A stretch of DNA of 64,000 nt from Anaspis maculata (Eukaryota > Arthropoda > Insecta > Coleoptera > Scraptiidae), in the NCBI GenBank assembly GCA_949128115.1, contig OX421966.1:57409416-57473415 (forward strand). Direction: 5' to 3'. Shown here piece by piece: positions 10,800-23,797 of this stretch. How positions within the stretch are numbered: position 1 is the stretch's first letter; each line of letters starts with the position of its first letter. The position numbers were made by a program, and so were the translations under genes. The notes under the pieces were generated by a model, which saw only the letters and a program-made list of their open reading frames with translations, did no database searches and was not told the origin of the DNA.

Positions 10800-12404
10800 G
10801 TTGCAATAGCGATTTTCATCAAGATGGAAAATGCGCTAAAAATCACTGTGTCCTAGTTTAATGCCATGAAACAAATGATTGTGCCCATCTGCGCCATCAA
10901 TTTCTATTTGGAAATGCAGACCTTCCGCTGCAATATTCTGTATGGAACGCGTCCCCATCATATGATGAGAGATATTTTTATACTTCATTTATTACGAGTA
11001 TTATTAAAAATGTTTGCCAGGGGAACCAGGCGGACAACCGAGGGAACAACTAACGCTGCACAAACACAGTATTTTCCCGAGTATTTCCTACAGGTTTATG
11101 TAGTCAAATGTGATGTTTTTATTATTATTATTTTCTATTTCAATTGATGTGTACCTGCATCGGCGGCTGAAAGTTTCACTCACACAGACATTACAGAGCT
11201 GTGTGTGTGTATTATTAGATAGTAAAAACAGTAATAATTTATGAGGTGAGGTAGTGAATTACAAACTTGACGGCATATACACATCTACCTATGGCAAGTT
11301 AATAATGGGCACTTTAGCACTGAATAATGGACAAAATATTGCTATGTACAGGGGAACCGGGGGTGTAGGGGCGAAGTTGAGTAAGTAGTAATAGTACTAG
11401 TAATGGCTCTGCCGGAAACATAACATTAGCTAACATTATGCTACTAAGTTGGAACTAAGTGGAAGTCAGAATAAAGGAATTGACCGATCATCCTGTTTTC
11501 ACGACTCTATGTTTGTGCTTCTGGAGATTGAGTTCTTAGCTCGCGGTTCTTTGCTTGTTTGTTATAGTTATGAATTATGATAATTCAGTGTTATGAAGTT
11601 GTGGTATTTCTGTTAGTCAAACCAATGCTGATGCTCTGATGCTTCCATATTCATTCAATAGATTTCTACTAATCTATACATATCTACTTTATTTCGTTCA
11701 TTTGCGTCAGGTAATAACTTCCGTTACCGTATTCATCATTTCAATGTTTTTATCGAGGTTTTTATAATCATAATATCTTATCAAATATTAATATCAAATA
11801 GGCAGGTGTCTGTGTTAGAACTTGAAAGTAGGTAAGTAGTGTAAGTAGTAAGTGTAAGTAGTAAGTATAAGTAGGTTTTTTCGGTGGAATATAGCATGAA
11901 AAATTTCAGAGCTTCTTCATAACTTGATTTTCATCTCCATATTATTCCACTATAAATAAAATAATATAATAATATTTGCATGAATAGCTAATGCGTTACT
12001 AATGGACTCATTATAATTTCATCGAAAACAGTGTCCTAACTGAACCGAGAATGGAACATATTGCTGAAATGCTTTCCAACCTGAAACCTGCGGTGTTCAA
12101 CCATCTGTTTTGTGATAGAATCACTTCATTGCTATACTTATAGCAGATACAATTCAGTTGAGAAAATATTATTTGAAAATATTTTTAGTTGCACCATCAG
12201 AATAAACCCCGAAGCGCAGCTGAAGAATATAAGGCGACTCAGCCATAATGATTTTCTCAACCGTGGCTTGAATATATGAATTTTTGCACTTTCAAATTCG
12301 GAACTTTGATCTTGACTCCTGACTTTTGATCTTGAACTGCGAAATTTTGACTTTGATCTCAAAATTTTTACTTTCATCTCAAAATTTCCACTTTTGAAAA
12401 AAAT
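10800..12404. other. Spacer, no gene seen
   Basis: AT-rich. It includes an AAGTAGT-type simple repeat at about 11826-11876. At about 12280-12400 there is a degenerate ~20-bp tandem ('ttttgatcttgaact...') that resembles the repeats in the outer arms of the 43.4-46.4 kb palindrome. Confidence 0.45.
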
Positions 12405-13076
12405 GTCTGTAGAATCGCTCCGAAGCGATTCACTTAAAACTCAGATACCGATCCAATACTCCCTGATTCCTACGCTTGGGTCAATAATCCAATTTTTTTT
12501 GTTTTATTCCTACATCTTTATCGCTTCACTATCAAGCCGCCAGTTCCTGTGCACGTAACTCTTGTGTTTTTCCAGTGACGTTGTCTTGTATCAGCGGAGG
12601 AGGGCAGCGAAGAAGGGCCATCCCTGTGTGACATTCCGTCGCCCGTTGAATGACGACCCGGTATCAAAAAAATCAAAAACTTCGGAAATTACTGAATTGC
12701 CTCAAGGCTATCGCCAGTTGTTCCATTCCCACTTTCCATTCATCTTTCACCTGAATTCAGTCATTTACTTATTTTTGAATATAAATGAACTTGAATGTAT
12801 CTTAATATACAAGATGGAAGTTTTTTTTTTAATACCGGGTCGTCATTCAACGGGCAAGGGAAATGTCAAAAGGGATGGCCCTTCTCCTTTCAGTAAATGA
12901 CGTCAGTGAAAGAACACAAGAGTTACGTGCGAGGCGACTGGCAGCTCGATTGTCAGGCAAGAAAAATGCGGAAAGAGAGCAAATAATGGATAAATGATCC
13001 AAGCGTACGAATCGGGGAGTGTTGAATCGGTATCTGAGTTATGAGTGGAGTGCCTAAGGAGCGGTTCCACATAGAC
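12405..13076. mobile_element. Foldback element, ~670 bp
   Basis: The left arm (12405-12672) and right arm (about 12830-13076) are inverted copies: CTCAGATACCGATCCAATAC against GAATCGGTATCTGAG, GCACGTAACTCTTGTGTT against AACACAAGAGTTACGTGC, and CGTTGAATGACGACCCGGTAT against its complement at about 12833-12853. Terminal sequences are GTCTGTAGAATCGCTCC and the complement of GGAGCGGTTCCACATAGAC. No target duplication found and no coding content. Confidence 0.8.
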
Positions 13077-13186
13077 CTCATTGAAAAGTCGAAATTATTG
13101 AAGTCGAAATTTCGATTTAAAAGAATTTACGAAATTATGAAAAAAGTAATATGTCCGCTCTGCACCTTCGTACGAAACCTCATACG
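13077..13186. repeat. Partial end of the 43-46 kb palindrome family
   Basis: GTCCGCTCTGCACCTTCGTA at about 13154-13173 matches the right terminus of the large palindrome (GTCCGCTCTGCGCCTTCGTA), and the preceding 'gaagtcgaaatttcgattt' matches its subterminal repeats. Confidence 0.5.
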
Positions 13187-13872
13187 AAACGAACAGAAGT
13201 ATAAGAAAATTTACTGACTAGCTCCGTGTCGGTTTGATAAAGGACGATACTACTTGTGCTCTATAATACACAAGAGCCGCGCTATTATCAAGTCCCATTG
13301 ATGTGGATTCTCTGAAAGCCATAAGCTTACATTATAAGGGATAAATCCGCGCCTCGTTGTGAGTGTGGCATGTTCGACATAATTATCAATCAAGGATGTA
13401 ATTTCAATGGTGGAACTAACCAACCAGCAGCCGGCTTTGCTCATATTTACGTCATTGTTTCCGCCGACTCCTTCGAACAGCCGTTATTAATACAGTTATG
13501 GAGGAATATAGAGGAATTCCTCGCCAGTCTGCTTCAAGTGCTCCTGACGCTCTACTTCCACATCCACACACAAGTCTCAGCTCTGCACTGCCAGTGGCGT
13601 GGGGTTTATTACTCGACGAAAACCAGACAAGTATTTTCTTTTTGTCCATTCGCCAACCACCAAGATGGATTATGAAAGTGAGCTTCTCAGTTCCCCGTTG
13701 GAATACTGAAAGCATTCACAAATATCAATATAGTCACTCGTGACTGTGATGTTGATAAAACAATAAAACTGTTCCAATTTACGATTCGATCTATGATGAT
13801 CGAGATGATGATCAATAGCGGAGAGCGTTTGAGACTATCCGCAAATTAATTCACCCAGAGATAGCGCCACAT

Positions 13873-15335
13873 CATAGACAAGGACAAAAGTAGAAGAAGG
13901 AAGAACCACTGCGCATCCATTTCAGCCGATATCGCATGGGGTCCGCCATTTTTAGGTCATAACGGCTTTTCCAAGGCGGCAATTTAAATGGGGGGAGTAC
14001 GCGCGAGTCAAAATCATAAACAGACGTCAAAACGGTCAAAACAGATGACAGTCATGAGACAATTTGTAGGTTATACTTTGTAAACGAAACAAATAACTCA
14101 AGAATTTCTGCTCACGGCCTTGACTAATCCTCATACTCATAGTCAATACTTCGCTCGATCTCTGACTTCGCATCTCTCAAGTCTTTCGGACAATTATAAC
14201 AATTGTTGCCATAGTTGGATTGTGCTTAAATCGGAGACCGACTGTGAGTATGGGCCATAGACGTATGGGCATAAGGCCCACGACATGTGCTTTATTTGAG
14301 CTACAGAACAAAATTTCAAGAAAAATATTCAATGTTTTACTTGAGATAAAATAATACAAGTTTGGAAAGTGTTTGTTGAACATAACACTGAATCAGCTCT
14401 TCGCTTCACATTTTTTTGCTAGATTTTACACCTAATCTTATTTTCAAATAGCATCTTACGAGCACTTTCCCTCAAGATAAAATTGTGGTGTTCCAAAATG
14501 TCATTGTCCGAAACGAGGTTCTGGCTCAGATCCTGGGAGTGTGGATAAAATTTTATTTACATTACTTCGAAATGCCTCGGACAAATCAGCAGCACTGAGC
14601 CTTTCTCATAAGACGTTTCCAAGCTATTTCTTCATCATTCCAATTGTCTCGAGCCACAATTGAAGCCCATCACCCCGTGGAAAACTAAAAACCAAATTTA
14701 GTTACCGGAGTGAAATTTGATTATTTAAATTCAGCGTTACGTATGAAAGGATATCTTCTCATCTCTGGGTTCATCAATTGCTTGATGTTCTTGCAAATTT
14801 TGATAGGTATAACAAGACACCTTGTATTGATGCATTTGCTAAGTTCGATCAGGTTCGATCAAACTTTATTACACAGGGAAAATCGCAAAACGAACACTTC
14901 ACACAGAGGCCTCGATATCTGTTTCACAGCTTCTAAGTGGAGATGAAACTGCGGACATCATTCTCCATTTCTTGGCAATAATTCATCAAGTACAATGCAC
15001 TCGACAATGCATTATTTATGCAATGCATCCCAGGAATATAATATCTGGTTATGAAGTAGAATTCGTGGAAACGAACACTGAATAACACTAAACATTCAAT
15101 TCTATTGTTATCTTTCACACAAAACCAAATATCGGCGCCGAGAAAAGTTCGATCACAACAAATCAGTCTAACCTAAAACTTCGTAGCTGTCATCAAGTAC
15201 ACTGTCAGTACTGTCACCCACCTGTCATAATTAAAATTGCCGCCAGGAAAAACCGTTATGTAATCAAAATGGCCGGCCTACAAATTACACAGCCGCGCAG
15301 GTATCTTGCCTCTTCTACTTTTGTCCTTGTCTATG
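13873..15335. mobile_element. TIR element, 1463 bp, 8-bp target duplication
   Basis: Termini are CATAGACAAGGACAAAAGTA and its exact complement. They are flanked by a perfect 8-bp direct repeat CGCCACAT (13865-13872 and 15336-15343). Similarity of the arms continues inward about 150 bp ('cataacggcttttccaaggcggcaa' against 'cataacggtttttcctggcggcaa'). No transposase is visible, so it is non-autonomous. Eight-bp duplications are typical of hAT and P superfamilies; the CA-terminal TIR fits either. Confidence 0.9.
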
Positions 15336-15343
15336 CGCCACAT

Positions 15344-16381
15344 ACAACTGGCGAAGTCATAGCTTCCGCCCGCGAAATATGAAACCATTGTTGATAAATG
15401 ATTGATAATGCATTATGCCAACCTGGCCTCGAACCTGGCATTACTACTGCAAATTGCAATACGTGGCTTGAAACTTCTCCAACAAAGTTTTCAACATAGT
15501 GGTTCGGGCTCGGGTTCGGGGTATGACTTCTAGAGGTACTGGTTCAACTTTTTTCTGCAATGCGGCTGCATGTAACTCAAAACCGCGAGCTAGTACTTGC
15601 ACACCTTAGTAGCGGCTACAATTATCATTATCAATAATTATTATTGTATTATTAGTCTGTTACAGCCCAAGAGTAGGTACTGAGCTAGTGAGCTCTCCGC
15701 CACTGGCATCAACATACAGGAAACGATGCGCCACTGTAATGTGCCTTTGCCATAATGCTATCTTGTGAATGCAGTCGACGGAAATGTGTATTCCCCATGT
15801 GAGCATTTCGACTGTTTCAAAACTATTCGCACAACTATTCCCAATATAACGGCTCCGGGATGGTTAGCTATACCTATACCACCTACCGTATACGGATATA
15901 CATGAGTTAAGTTCTAGAATACCTAGAATGAATGTAGGGGGTAACTGTATTATTTAGATACTTAGCCGCGAGCTTAGCCACTAATATTCTGCCTTATTCC
16001 TATGGAATTTCTGTTGGAAACTGAATACTATTGGAGTAATAATTATAGTGTATTGGAAATAAAATTTCAGCTGGAATTAATTTAAACAAAAATGTTATTT
16101 TTTTATCATGGCAAGCTTTCAGTCTTTTCTTCAATATATTGTCACGAATAGGGGACGGTCAGGCCGGCCCCAAGTCAGGCCCTTTCTCTACCCGTGAATT
16201 GGGGCTTGCTCTTTATTGTTGTTAAGCACAGCTGAAGTCGAGAGAGGTGAATGGGAACGCAAGCATTCTACTGAGATAATAACTTCAATCATTATTATAA
16301 AATGGTGTACACATAACACTCGACACGTTACGCTCGCAGATTGAAAGGCTCTACTTACATGAATTCAATGGCGATTAATAC
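15344..16381. other. Spacer, no gene seen
   Basis: AT-rich, with a short TTATTA-type simple stretch near 15630. No supported exon. Confidence 0.45.
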
Positions 16382-16990
16382 CCATCATAAACCGGCGTCG
16401 GGGAAGGGCCCCAGCTGAACTCAATGAACGACCAGGGGCCCTATTTCTAGAAAAAATGTGATCCGTTCACATGTGAAGTTGCTAGGCAGCCAGGCTTGTG
16501 ATTGGCTGCATCGCGATCGCCCGGTGATCGCCTCCTCTAGAAATAAGGCCTCGAATAAGGCCCCAGGAGGACTGACCCCCTGTTCAAATATCCATCATAA
16601 ACCGGCGTCGGGGCAGGGCCCCGGCTGAACTCAATAAACAACCAGGGGCCCTATTTCTAGAAAAAATGTGATCCGTTCACATGTGAAGTTGCTAGGCAAC
16701 CAGGCTTGTGATTGGCTGCATCGCGATCGCCCGGTGATCGCCTCCTCTAGAAATAAGGCCTTGAATAAGGCCCCAGGAGGACTGACCCACTGTTCAAATA
16801 TCCACCATAAACCGGCGTCGGGGCAGAGCCCGGCTGAACTCAATGAATGACCAGGGGCCCTATTTCTAGAAAAAATGTGATCCGTTTACATGTGAAGTTG
16901 CTAGACAACCAGGCTTGTGATTGGCTGCATCGCGATCGCCTGGTGATCGCCTCCTCTAGAAATAAGGCCCCAGGAGGACTGCTCCCTGTT
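16382..16990. repeat. Three tandem copies of a 210-bp unit
   Basis: CCATCATAAACCGGCGTCGGGG recurs at 16382, 16592 and 16802, giving an exact 210-bp spacing; copies differ by a few bases and the third is truncated. Each unit contains an inverted pair, GGGGCCCTATTTCTAG and CTAGAAATAAGGCCCC, so the unit includes a MITE-like hairpin of about 125 bp amplified in tandem. Confidence 0.9.
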
Positions 16991-18678
16991 CAAAGCTTCG
17001 AACCTCTTTTATCGAATCGCCCAAATCATCAGGTCAGTGATGCAGCTATGCCTTGCTGATCCTGCAAAACCTTTGTTTTCATTCTATTCCATTGATGAAA
17101 TGACCCAGCGTCTGCTGGTTTGGACGATTCGGCGATACTTCTGCCACGCGTGCCTGCTTTTTATGTTCAAGGGATGAGCTTCCACCTAGGGCTCTTATGT
17201 CAGTAGCATGACAATATCAAAAGCTCTCATCCCTGAGACTGCCACAAACGAGGCCACAAATCAGTATACAGTGTGAAAGTTTATTATTTTCATTTACTGT
17301 CTTTCGCTTTCTTTCTATCTCGAAAAACTAATGACACTTTCTTTCTATCTTGAAAAACTGATGACCGGAAAAAAAGATTTCTGGTTAGTTTGATAGACCA
17401 TTGTCTTTCAACAAACATACCAGAAATATACCACCTAGCAACTCCTGTATCAAGTCAGGGTAAAAAGTATTTTTCATCCTGAATTTTTTTCTTGCTAGAA
17501 TTGATCTAAACTACTCAACAATTGAAGTGACCCACCCAAAATTTTTAATGAAGTTCAAAGTGCCCTAGCTCCCGCAAAAATAGGACTAATTCCAATTTTT
17601 TTTTCTTTTTTCACATACCTGCGCTCTTTGTCGATCAGAGGATGGATACAGAATCAAGTTCAAATTTCCCGTGTTGGTTATACAGGGCGTCGCGTAAAAC
17701 CCTGCAAAAACTAAAAAGTCTTTTTGCTTCTTTGGTCATAGCCTTTTCTCCATATTGACCGATTTTCATAATCTGTAGCTCATGTTAAAGCTAAAGCTTA
17801 AAGGAACGAGAATATATCTTCGAAATTCATGCAGAAGAAAACTTGAAATTGAGACTCTGCATAAAAAATGACGCAGATCTGAATAACCCCCGAAATCAGA
17901 TCTGGAGATGGAACTCGTCGGAAATGAATTTGCTTAAAAGTAAACCATTCAAAATTATCATTTTAAGATATACCTCTTCCTGTATAAAAGAAGATTTCTT
18001 GACGAGAGAATTTAATTATGGCTGCATGTTTTCAGGAGAAAATCAGTGTCCCTCTGGTCCCTCTTACCTGGAAACTGGGGGGGCTTTCACGCTAGAAAAA
18101 TTTGTACACCACTGCTCATTTCTCGGCAGTGTCGCCACTGCAGAGAACCACTGCCCACATTTCCTAGCACTGCCCACAATTTATTGAACACTGCCGAATT
18201 TAGCCTCCAATCATCAAAGAGTGATATTCTCGGAAGCTCTGGCTCAATAACTCCAGATCACACAAAGATGATTCTGGTGTCAAATTGTAGCTAAAGAATT
18301 TAGTCTGTTTTAATGTGCACGATAACATTTCTATTTCATTTCTACCACAATTTAGATACTGTCAAGAACTTGTTTTTTGAACTCAATTTTTGAATATGAC
18401 GGCGCCCGCTGCACAAATATTATTCGGAAAAGTGCAAATTCAAAAAAGGCACATCAAAATTCATAAGTATGTGAAATTTGAACAAAATCGAAAAACCTTT
18501 GAAATTTTTTTTTTAAGAGATGATTTTTTTTTGACACTCCCCACTTGTATTTTTTCAATGGTGGGTTGAGATCGAGGCCAAGATTAAAAAAAAATCATTT
18601 TGCTACAGAATAAGACATCTGAAGTGTATCTTCAGTACTGTAGATACTGTAGATAGTTAATAAAAATGATACATGAAC

Positions 18679-18814
18679 AATCCACCTTTCCCATGACAGA
18701 AATCACCAGCGCGCATACCAGTGAGCGCATACTCCATCTAGTACAAACGGCTACTACAGACCGCTGGTTCTGGGTTCACAGATATGCGTGAAACTCTCAT
18801 GGGAAATGTGGATT
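18679..18814. mobile_element. MITE, AATCCAC family, short copy
   Basis: The ends AATCCACCTTTCCCATGA and TCATGGGAAATGTGGATT are inverted. The termini resemble those of 19615-20076. Confidence 0.6.
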
Positions 18815-19614
18815 TTCTTATGATCGTGGCAAATTCATTTTGGCGCCTTCACCATTGTATTCGCCTGTGGCAAATGTCAATGTTCCACCATTTTTTTTCA
18901 TGATCTTTGATATTTCAGAAACCGATTCAGACATGATCATATAAATTTTCACAAAGCCGGACAAGACAAGGCTATTTGATACCTTGTCTTGTGCCTTGTG
19001 CTTCCAAGCCCATTTTAGAAAGGGCTCAAAGATAAGTGGGGGGGGGGCATTTAAATCCTGAGGGACGAAAAAAGAAGCACTGCGGGTCAAATGTGTCTCA
19101 GTTATGATCCTGCAAAGTGGTTTGCCTTTATCATCATTTGCAACTTGTTTTCTTCCTACCCCGTCCACTACCACTGCCTCGTCTACTGCAAAAATTGCTT
19201 TGTTCTAACTTGAAGGTACGTATAGTACTCGGTATAGTAGTATCGCCATCAGGAGTGTCACACTTAGAAATGAAAAGGGGGGGGTGGGGTAAAATATATT
19301 TCTTTTTTTCCCAAATAGCTGTACATTGCTGTACATTGTTTACGTGGAAAGTTTAAATAATTAGAAACACCCAAATCGAGACCCAAATTCAACAATAGAA
19401 ACATTATAGAACTGAGAAAAGACAAATGGCTGAAAATAATCTGTTTGCATCATTTTTCACTTCGTCTTAAGGCAACGTGAACAATGCTCTCTAGCCATAG
19501 ACAATTCAGCACGTTGAAGAAAAAAAACAAGACAAAGAATGTTTCTTTAGTGGGCCTAATTGCACCATTGGCTTTGCAAGATATCAATTGTAAATTACGC
19601 AAAGTCAATGATGC

Positions 19615-20076
19615 AATCCACGTTTCCCGAAAGGTTTCAGCGCATACCTGTGAAAGTAGGACGTTGCCATATCTCATATCATGACAACAAGTTGACAACA
19701 CTGTAATACGGCCGGTGTGCGTGTATAAATGTTACGCAAATGGTAGCTGACAGCCCTTGACGTCAATTTGACGTTTCAACAGACCTAACCTGATAATAAC
19801 GCTCTTATTTCGGTGATCGCCTTGCAGTTCGTTGTGTTTCGTATCACCTGAATCTTTTCTGCGTCTTTTTGCCGTGACATTTCATTCTGAACAATATTAA
19901 ATGTTGAATGTTGAATGGAAAGGAGGTTCCTTATGTTTGTTTACATTTCGAATATTGATTGACAGTTGCCATATTGACAGTGAAACTTCGTGCGTCAAAA
20001 TTGAAATTACCGCGCTCTGCAGGTATGCGTTCTCATGTATGCGCTGAAGTGATGTACGTGATGGTAAACGTGGATT
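19615..20076. mobile_element. MITE, AATCCAC family, long copy
   Basis: It starts AATCCACGTTTCCCG and ends with the complement of AATCCACGTTTACCA. Subterminal CAGCGCATACCTG is inverted near 20030. Length 462 bp; non-coding. Confidence 0.65.
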
Positions 20077-20161
20077 GGGTCCTGGTCCCGGTCCTGATAT
20101 GCACTAACTTCGGATGATCTAGTAGACATAAATCGCAATTTAGCTATTTATGGCACAATAA

Positions 20162-20657
20162 AGGTGGGTTCAGTCAGCTTGGTTTTAGTTTTAGTCGTAG
20201 TCGTTGTCGTAAATTTGAAAGTAGAAAGCACGCGTCATATGCGCGGCGTTCATACAGAGTTTTAGTTTTAATTTTAGTCGTAAGAATTCCGAACTTTGTC
20301 GTATGATGCCGACTTGCAGGTTGCGTAATTACCGGTATAAGGTATGAGCATGGATGGTGATGATAATGGGTTGTATGTATCAATAAAAAAATAGCATAAG
20401 CATTTGCTTCGATTTCAGAGGAGTTGTACTCCTCATAAATGTAAGCAAATACTTATTTATGCTTATTTTTTCACGAGTTTTTATATTAATACTACCCATT
20501 ATGAACACGGACCGCATGAAGATGAAGGTTCGCGCAGTAACATTCGAGCTCCTATTGGTCAATTCTTACGACTAAATCTTGCTGTATGAACGCTCTTCTC
20601 TGTTACGACAACGACTAAAACTACAACAGCGACTAAATAAGCTGACTAAACGCACCT
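20162..20657. mobile_element. PIF/Harbinger-like MITE, 496 bp, TAA duplication
   Basis: The termini AGGTGGGTTCAGTCAGCTT and AAGCTGACTAAACGCACCT form an imperfect TIR and are flanked by TAA on both sides (20159-20161 and 20658-20660), the three-base duplication typical of PIF/Harbinger. The inner palindrome includes GTTTTAGTCGTAGTCGTTG against CAACGACTAAAAC. Confidence 0.7.
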
Positions 20658-20963
20658 TAAGACACCACACCACATTGGTTTCCATGGTTACGAGATCAAC
20701 GCACCATCCTCTCCGCCACCTCAGCGCATGCGTACATGGTCGCTATCTTCGCCACTGCCGGTCATTGCCCAACACTGCCGAAGACTGCGGCGGACACCGC
20801 CGTTGAATTTTTCACTGCCTAAGATCACTGCTCACACTGCCGTCATTATGCAGACACTGCCCAAAATATTAAAACACTGCTGACACTCCAAATGTCACTG
20901 CCAACACTGCAAATGTCACTGCCGCCAATTTGTACACCACTGCCGAGTGTGAAAGTCCCCCTA

Positions 20964-21092
20964 CTGGAAACTAATGTTATCTACGTTACGAATATCAAAG
21001 CTGGTAATTATTATTGAACCGAGAAAAATCCAATGTTTCTGAATTCAATTACCAGCTCTGTTGTTCGTAACGTAGGTTACAATAGTTTTCAG
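20964..21092. mobile_element. 129-bp MITE in right arm of large inverted repeat
   Basis: It starts CTGGAAACTAATGTTATC and ends with an inverted ATAGTTTTCAG, with TACGTTACGAA and TTCGTAACGTA in opposition. The left arm of the host element lacks it (the GGGGG run joins directly to CAGTTTCCAGG), which gives an empty-site comparison. Confidence 0.7.
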
Positions 21093-21784
21093 GTAAGAGG
21101 ACACTGATTTTCTTATGAGAACATGAAGCCATAATTTACTTCTCTCGTCAAGAAATCTTTTCATATACAGGAAGAGGTATATCTTGAAGTGATCATTTTG
21201 AATGATTGACTTCAAAGCAAATTGATTTCGGACGAGTTTTATCTCCAGATCTGATTTTGGGGGTTATTCAGATCTGTGTCATTTTTGATGCAGAGTCTCA
21301 ATTTCAAGTTTTCTTCTGCGACAATTTCGAAGACATTTTGTTATTTCCTGAAGCTTTAGCTTTAACATGAGCTACGGACTCGGCTACGGATTATGAGAAT
21401 CGGTCAATAAGGAAAAAAGCTATGATCAAAAAACCAAGAAGTTGTTCTTCTCGAATCACCCTGTAGTGAAGAAAGTTAATCGGAAAGTTGAAGAACCATT
21501 TCGAGATATGGGTGTACCATCCTCCCTGGACCAGTTGAAAATATTCAAAAACTTGTTTTTTCGAATTGGGAGTTACTCAAACTTTTTCGTTTTTGAAGGG
21601 TTTTACGCGACGCCCTATATAACCAACAAGGAAAATTTGAACTTGATTCTGTATCCATACTCTAATAGACGAAAAGCGCAGGTATGTGAGAATTTTTTTT
21701 CTAATTAGTCCTATTTTTTGGGAGCTAGGGCACTTTGAACTTCAATAAAAATTTTGGGTAGGCCACTTCAATTGTTGAGCAGTT

Positions 21785-22509
21785 TAGATTGAAGCCGGTT
21801 TCAGTTCTTTTGCACGGTTGTGATGTCATACTGAACATATAAAAAGGCGAGGGGTTAATCACTTGGCAATTTGGTGTACAGCCGTGAGCAATTTTCTGGC
21901 AATTGTGGCAATTTTCTGAAAATTTTGGCAATTTTCGATTTTGGTGTACACATTTTTCTGAAGTGGTCTACCCTTCGTAAAAAGGATGCATTTCTGTTGA
22001 TGATGCTTTACAATTTACAGGGTAGGAACCTAGGTTGGTAGTTATTCTCACGTTTCAATTTTTTTTCTTGGAGGAATCGACTCATACAACAATTGCGAAG
22101 GTTCTTTTGTAAACTTGGAGTTTCTACTCAAACATATCAGAATATACATACCTGCTACAGCTATGTTTTTATTCACAGATTTGAATGTTTGGTTGCGTTC
22201 CAAGATTTTTTTAACTTTTGATGCAACACTCGATGCAACATGATCAATGATCAAACATTCAAATCTGTGAATGAAAACATAGATGTAGCAGAAACGTAAA
22301 TTTTTTATATGTTTGACTAGAAACTCCAAGTTCAGAGGAGAACCAATCGCAGCTGTTGTATGAGCCGATTTCACCAAGAAAAAAATTGAAACGTGAAAAT
22401 GACTTTCAACCCTGTAAATTCAAAAGCATCAGTAACGGAGATGTATCCTTTTAATATGTTCAGTATGACATTATAACCGTGCAAAAGAACTGAAACCGGC
22501 TTCAATCTA
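21785..22509. mobile_element. 725-bp palindromic MITE in right arm of large inverted repeat
   Basis: The termini TAGATTGAAGCCGGTTTCAG are inverted at 22490-22509. The arms stay complementary to the centre near 22215 ('cacagatttgaatgttt' against its complement). The left arm of the host element reads through the site as GATCTAAACTACTC, showing the insertion is younger than the host element. Confidence 0.8.
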
Positions 22510-22772
22510 CTTAGATCAATTCTAGCAAGAAAGAAATTCAAGATGAAAAATAGTTTTAACCGAGGTTTTAACTCTGTAACTTGATACAGCAGTTGCTGAG
22601 TGGTATATCTTTGGTATGTTTATTGGAAGACTATGTCTATAGTTTATCAAACTAACCGGAAACCAAAAAGAAAAATAATGAACTTTCACCCTGTATACTG
22701 ATTTGTAGAAGTCTCAGAGATGAAACTTTTGAGATGTTGGAAAGGAGACTGATACCTACTGGAAGCTTGCCA

Positions 22773-23797
22773 TGGTGAAAAAACCGTTTTTGTTTGGATT
22801 AATTCCAGCAAAAAAATAGGAAAAATGCGCTTTTAGCTTCACTTTGTCCGTCCGTTCGTCCGTCTGTCTGTACCCGGGATAACTCCTCAAGGGAAAAAGA
22901 TATCGATGTAGTGTGAACGCTGATCAATAGTACGTATGTCCAGGATGTCAAATTGGCTTTTAGTTTTTTGGTACTTTGAAGCCATCTCTGATCCGCCATT
23001 CTGAATTTCTCTAAAAGTGATCCGATTGGATGGAATTCACAGGCGATGTAAATCACATCAAGATCCATCCAATTTTCGACAATTGATGACCCGCCGCCAT
23101 CTTCTATTCTCCGTACTGTATGGATATGTACATGTACAACCACCGTGCCAAATGACTATGCACTACGCCAAAATGCAAGGTTGGGTCCAAAAACAGCCAA
23201 TAACCGCCGCACTACCACAGTGTTAGTTTCGTTGTTTGATTGTTCGTGGCAGAATTCGAGAACAAATTATTGATCCAAAATATTGACTAGGTACTGGGTA
23301 CAGAGTGTGTAATAGATTCCTATCTACTCTACCCACAGCCACAGGGTGGATTCTAAAGTAAGCTCCGAGGTGAGTCTGAATCACTGAATCAATATGGTTG
23401 GAGGCAATGTTGGAGGCATTTTTGTAGAGTAATCATTTTCGAGGTTTCTGATGCACCCTGAATCAATTCAACAATTAATATTCATTACACATCCAGTGAT
23501 TGTAATTTCTTTCTCATAGTTCTGCTATTAACAATCCACTAAATTCTTCTGCAACAAATTGAACTAACTGAAGTAAGCGAGTGAATTCAATTTTTATTTG
23601 CGGTGGGCGGGTATCCGTGTAGTCACTGACAGTACCTCCTTAGCACCGCCTTAGTACTCCAAGAGCGGCGCCGGGTGATTCCCACACCACCTACCATTCT
23701 ATGGACGCATCAACAGCGAGGTTATTAGCACCCTTTTTTCGGTGTCCTTCTCGCTTCACCCTTCTTCCCTTGACGTGACTGCACGGTAGTACACGCC
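22773..23797. other. Spacer, no gene seen
   Basis: It holds a degenerate TCCG/TCTG simple run at about 22846-22872, followed by sequence rich in 'ccgccat'. No supported coding frame. Confidence 0.4.

Larger units (their letters stand above)
17165..22772. mobile_element. Large inverted-repeat element (5.6 kb) with nested insertions
   Basis: The left arm (about 17165-18090) and right arm (about 20945-22772, minus insertions) are inverted copies: AAATCAGTATACAG at both ends, CTTGCTAGAATTGATC against GATCAATTCTAGCAAG, 'gggcgtcgcgtaaaaccctgc' against its complement near 21600, and CAGATCTGAATAACCCCCGA against its complement near 21260. The inner ends carry short CACTGCC-type repeats (18108-18195 and 20800-20945). 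The right arm holds two MITE insertions absent from the left arm. The middle contains at least three more small palindromes. No transposase found. Confidence 0.8.
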
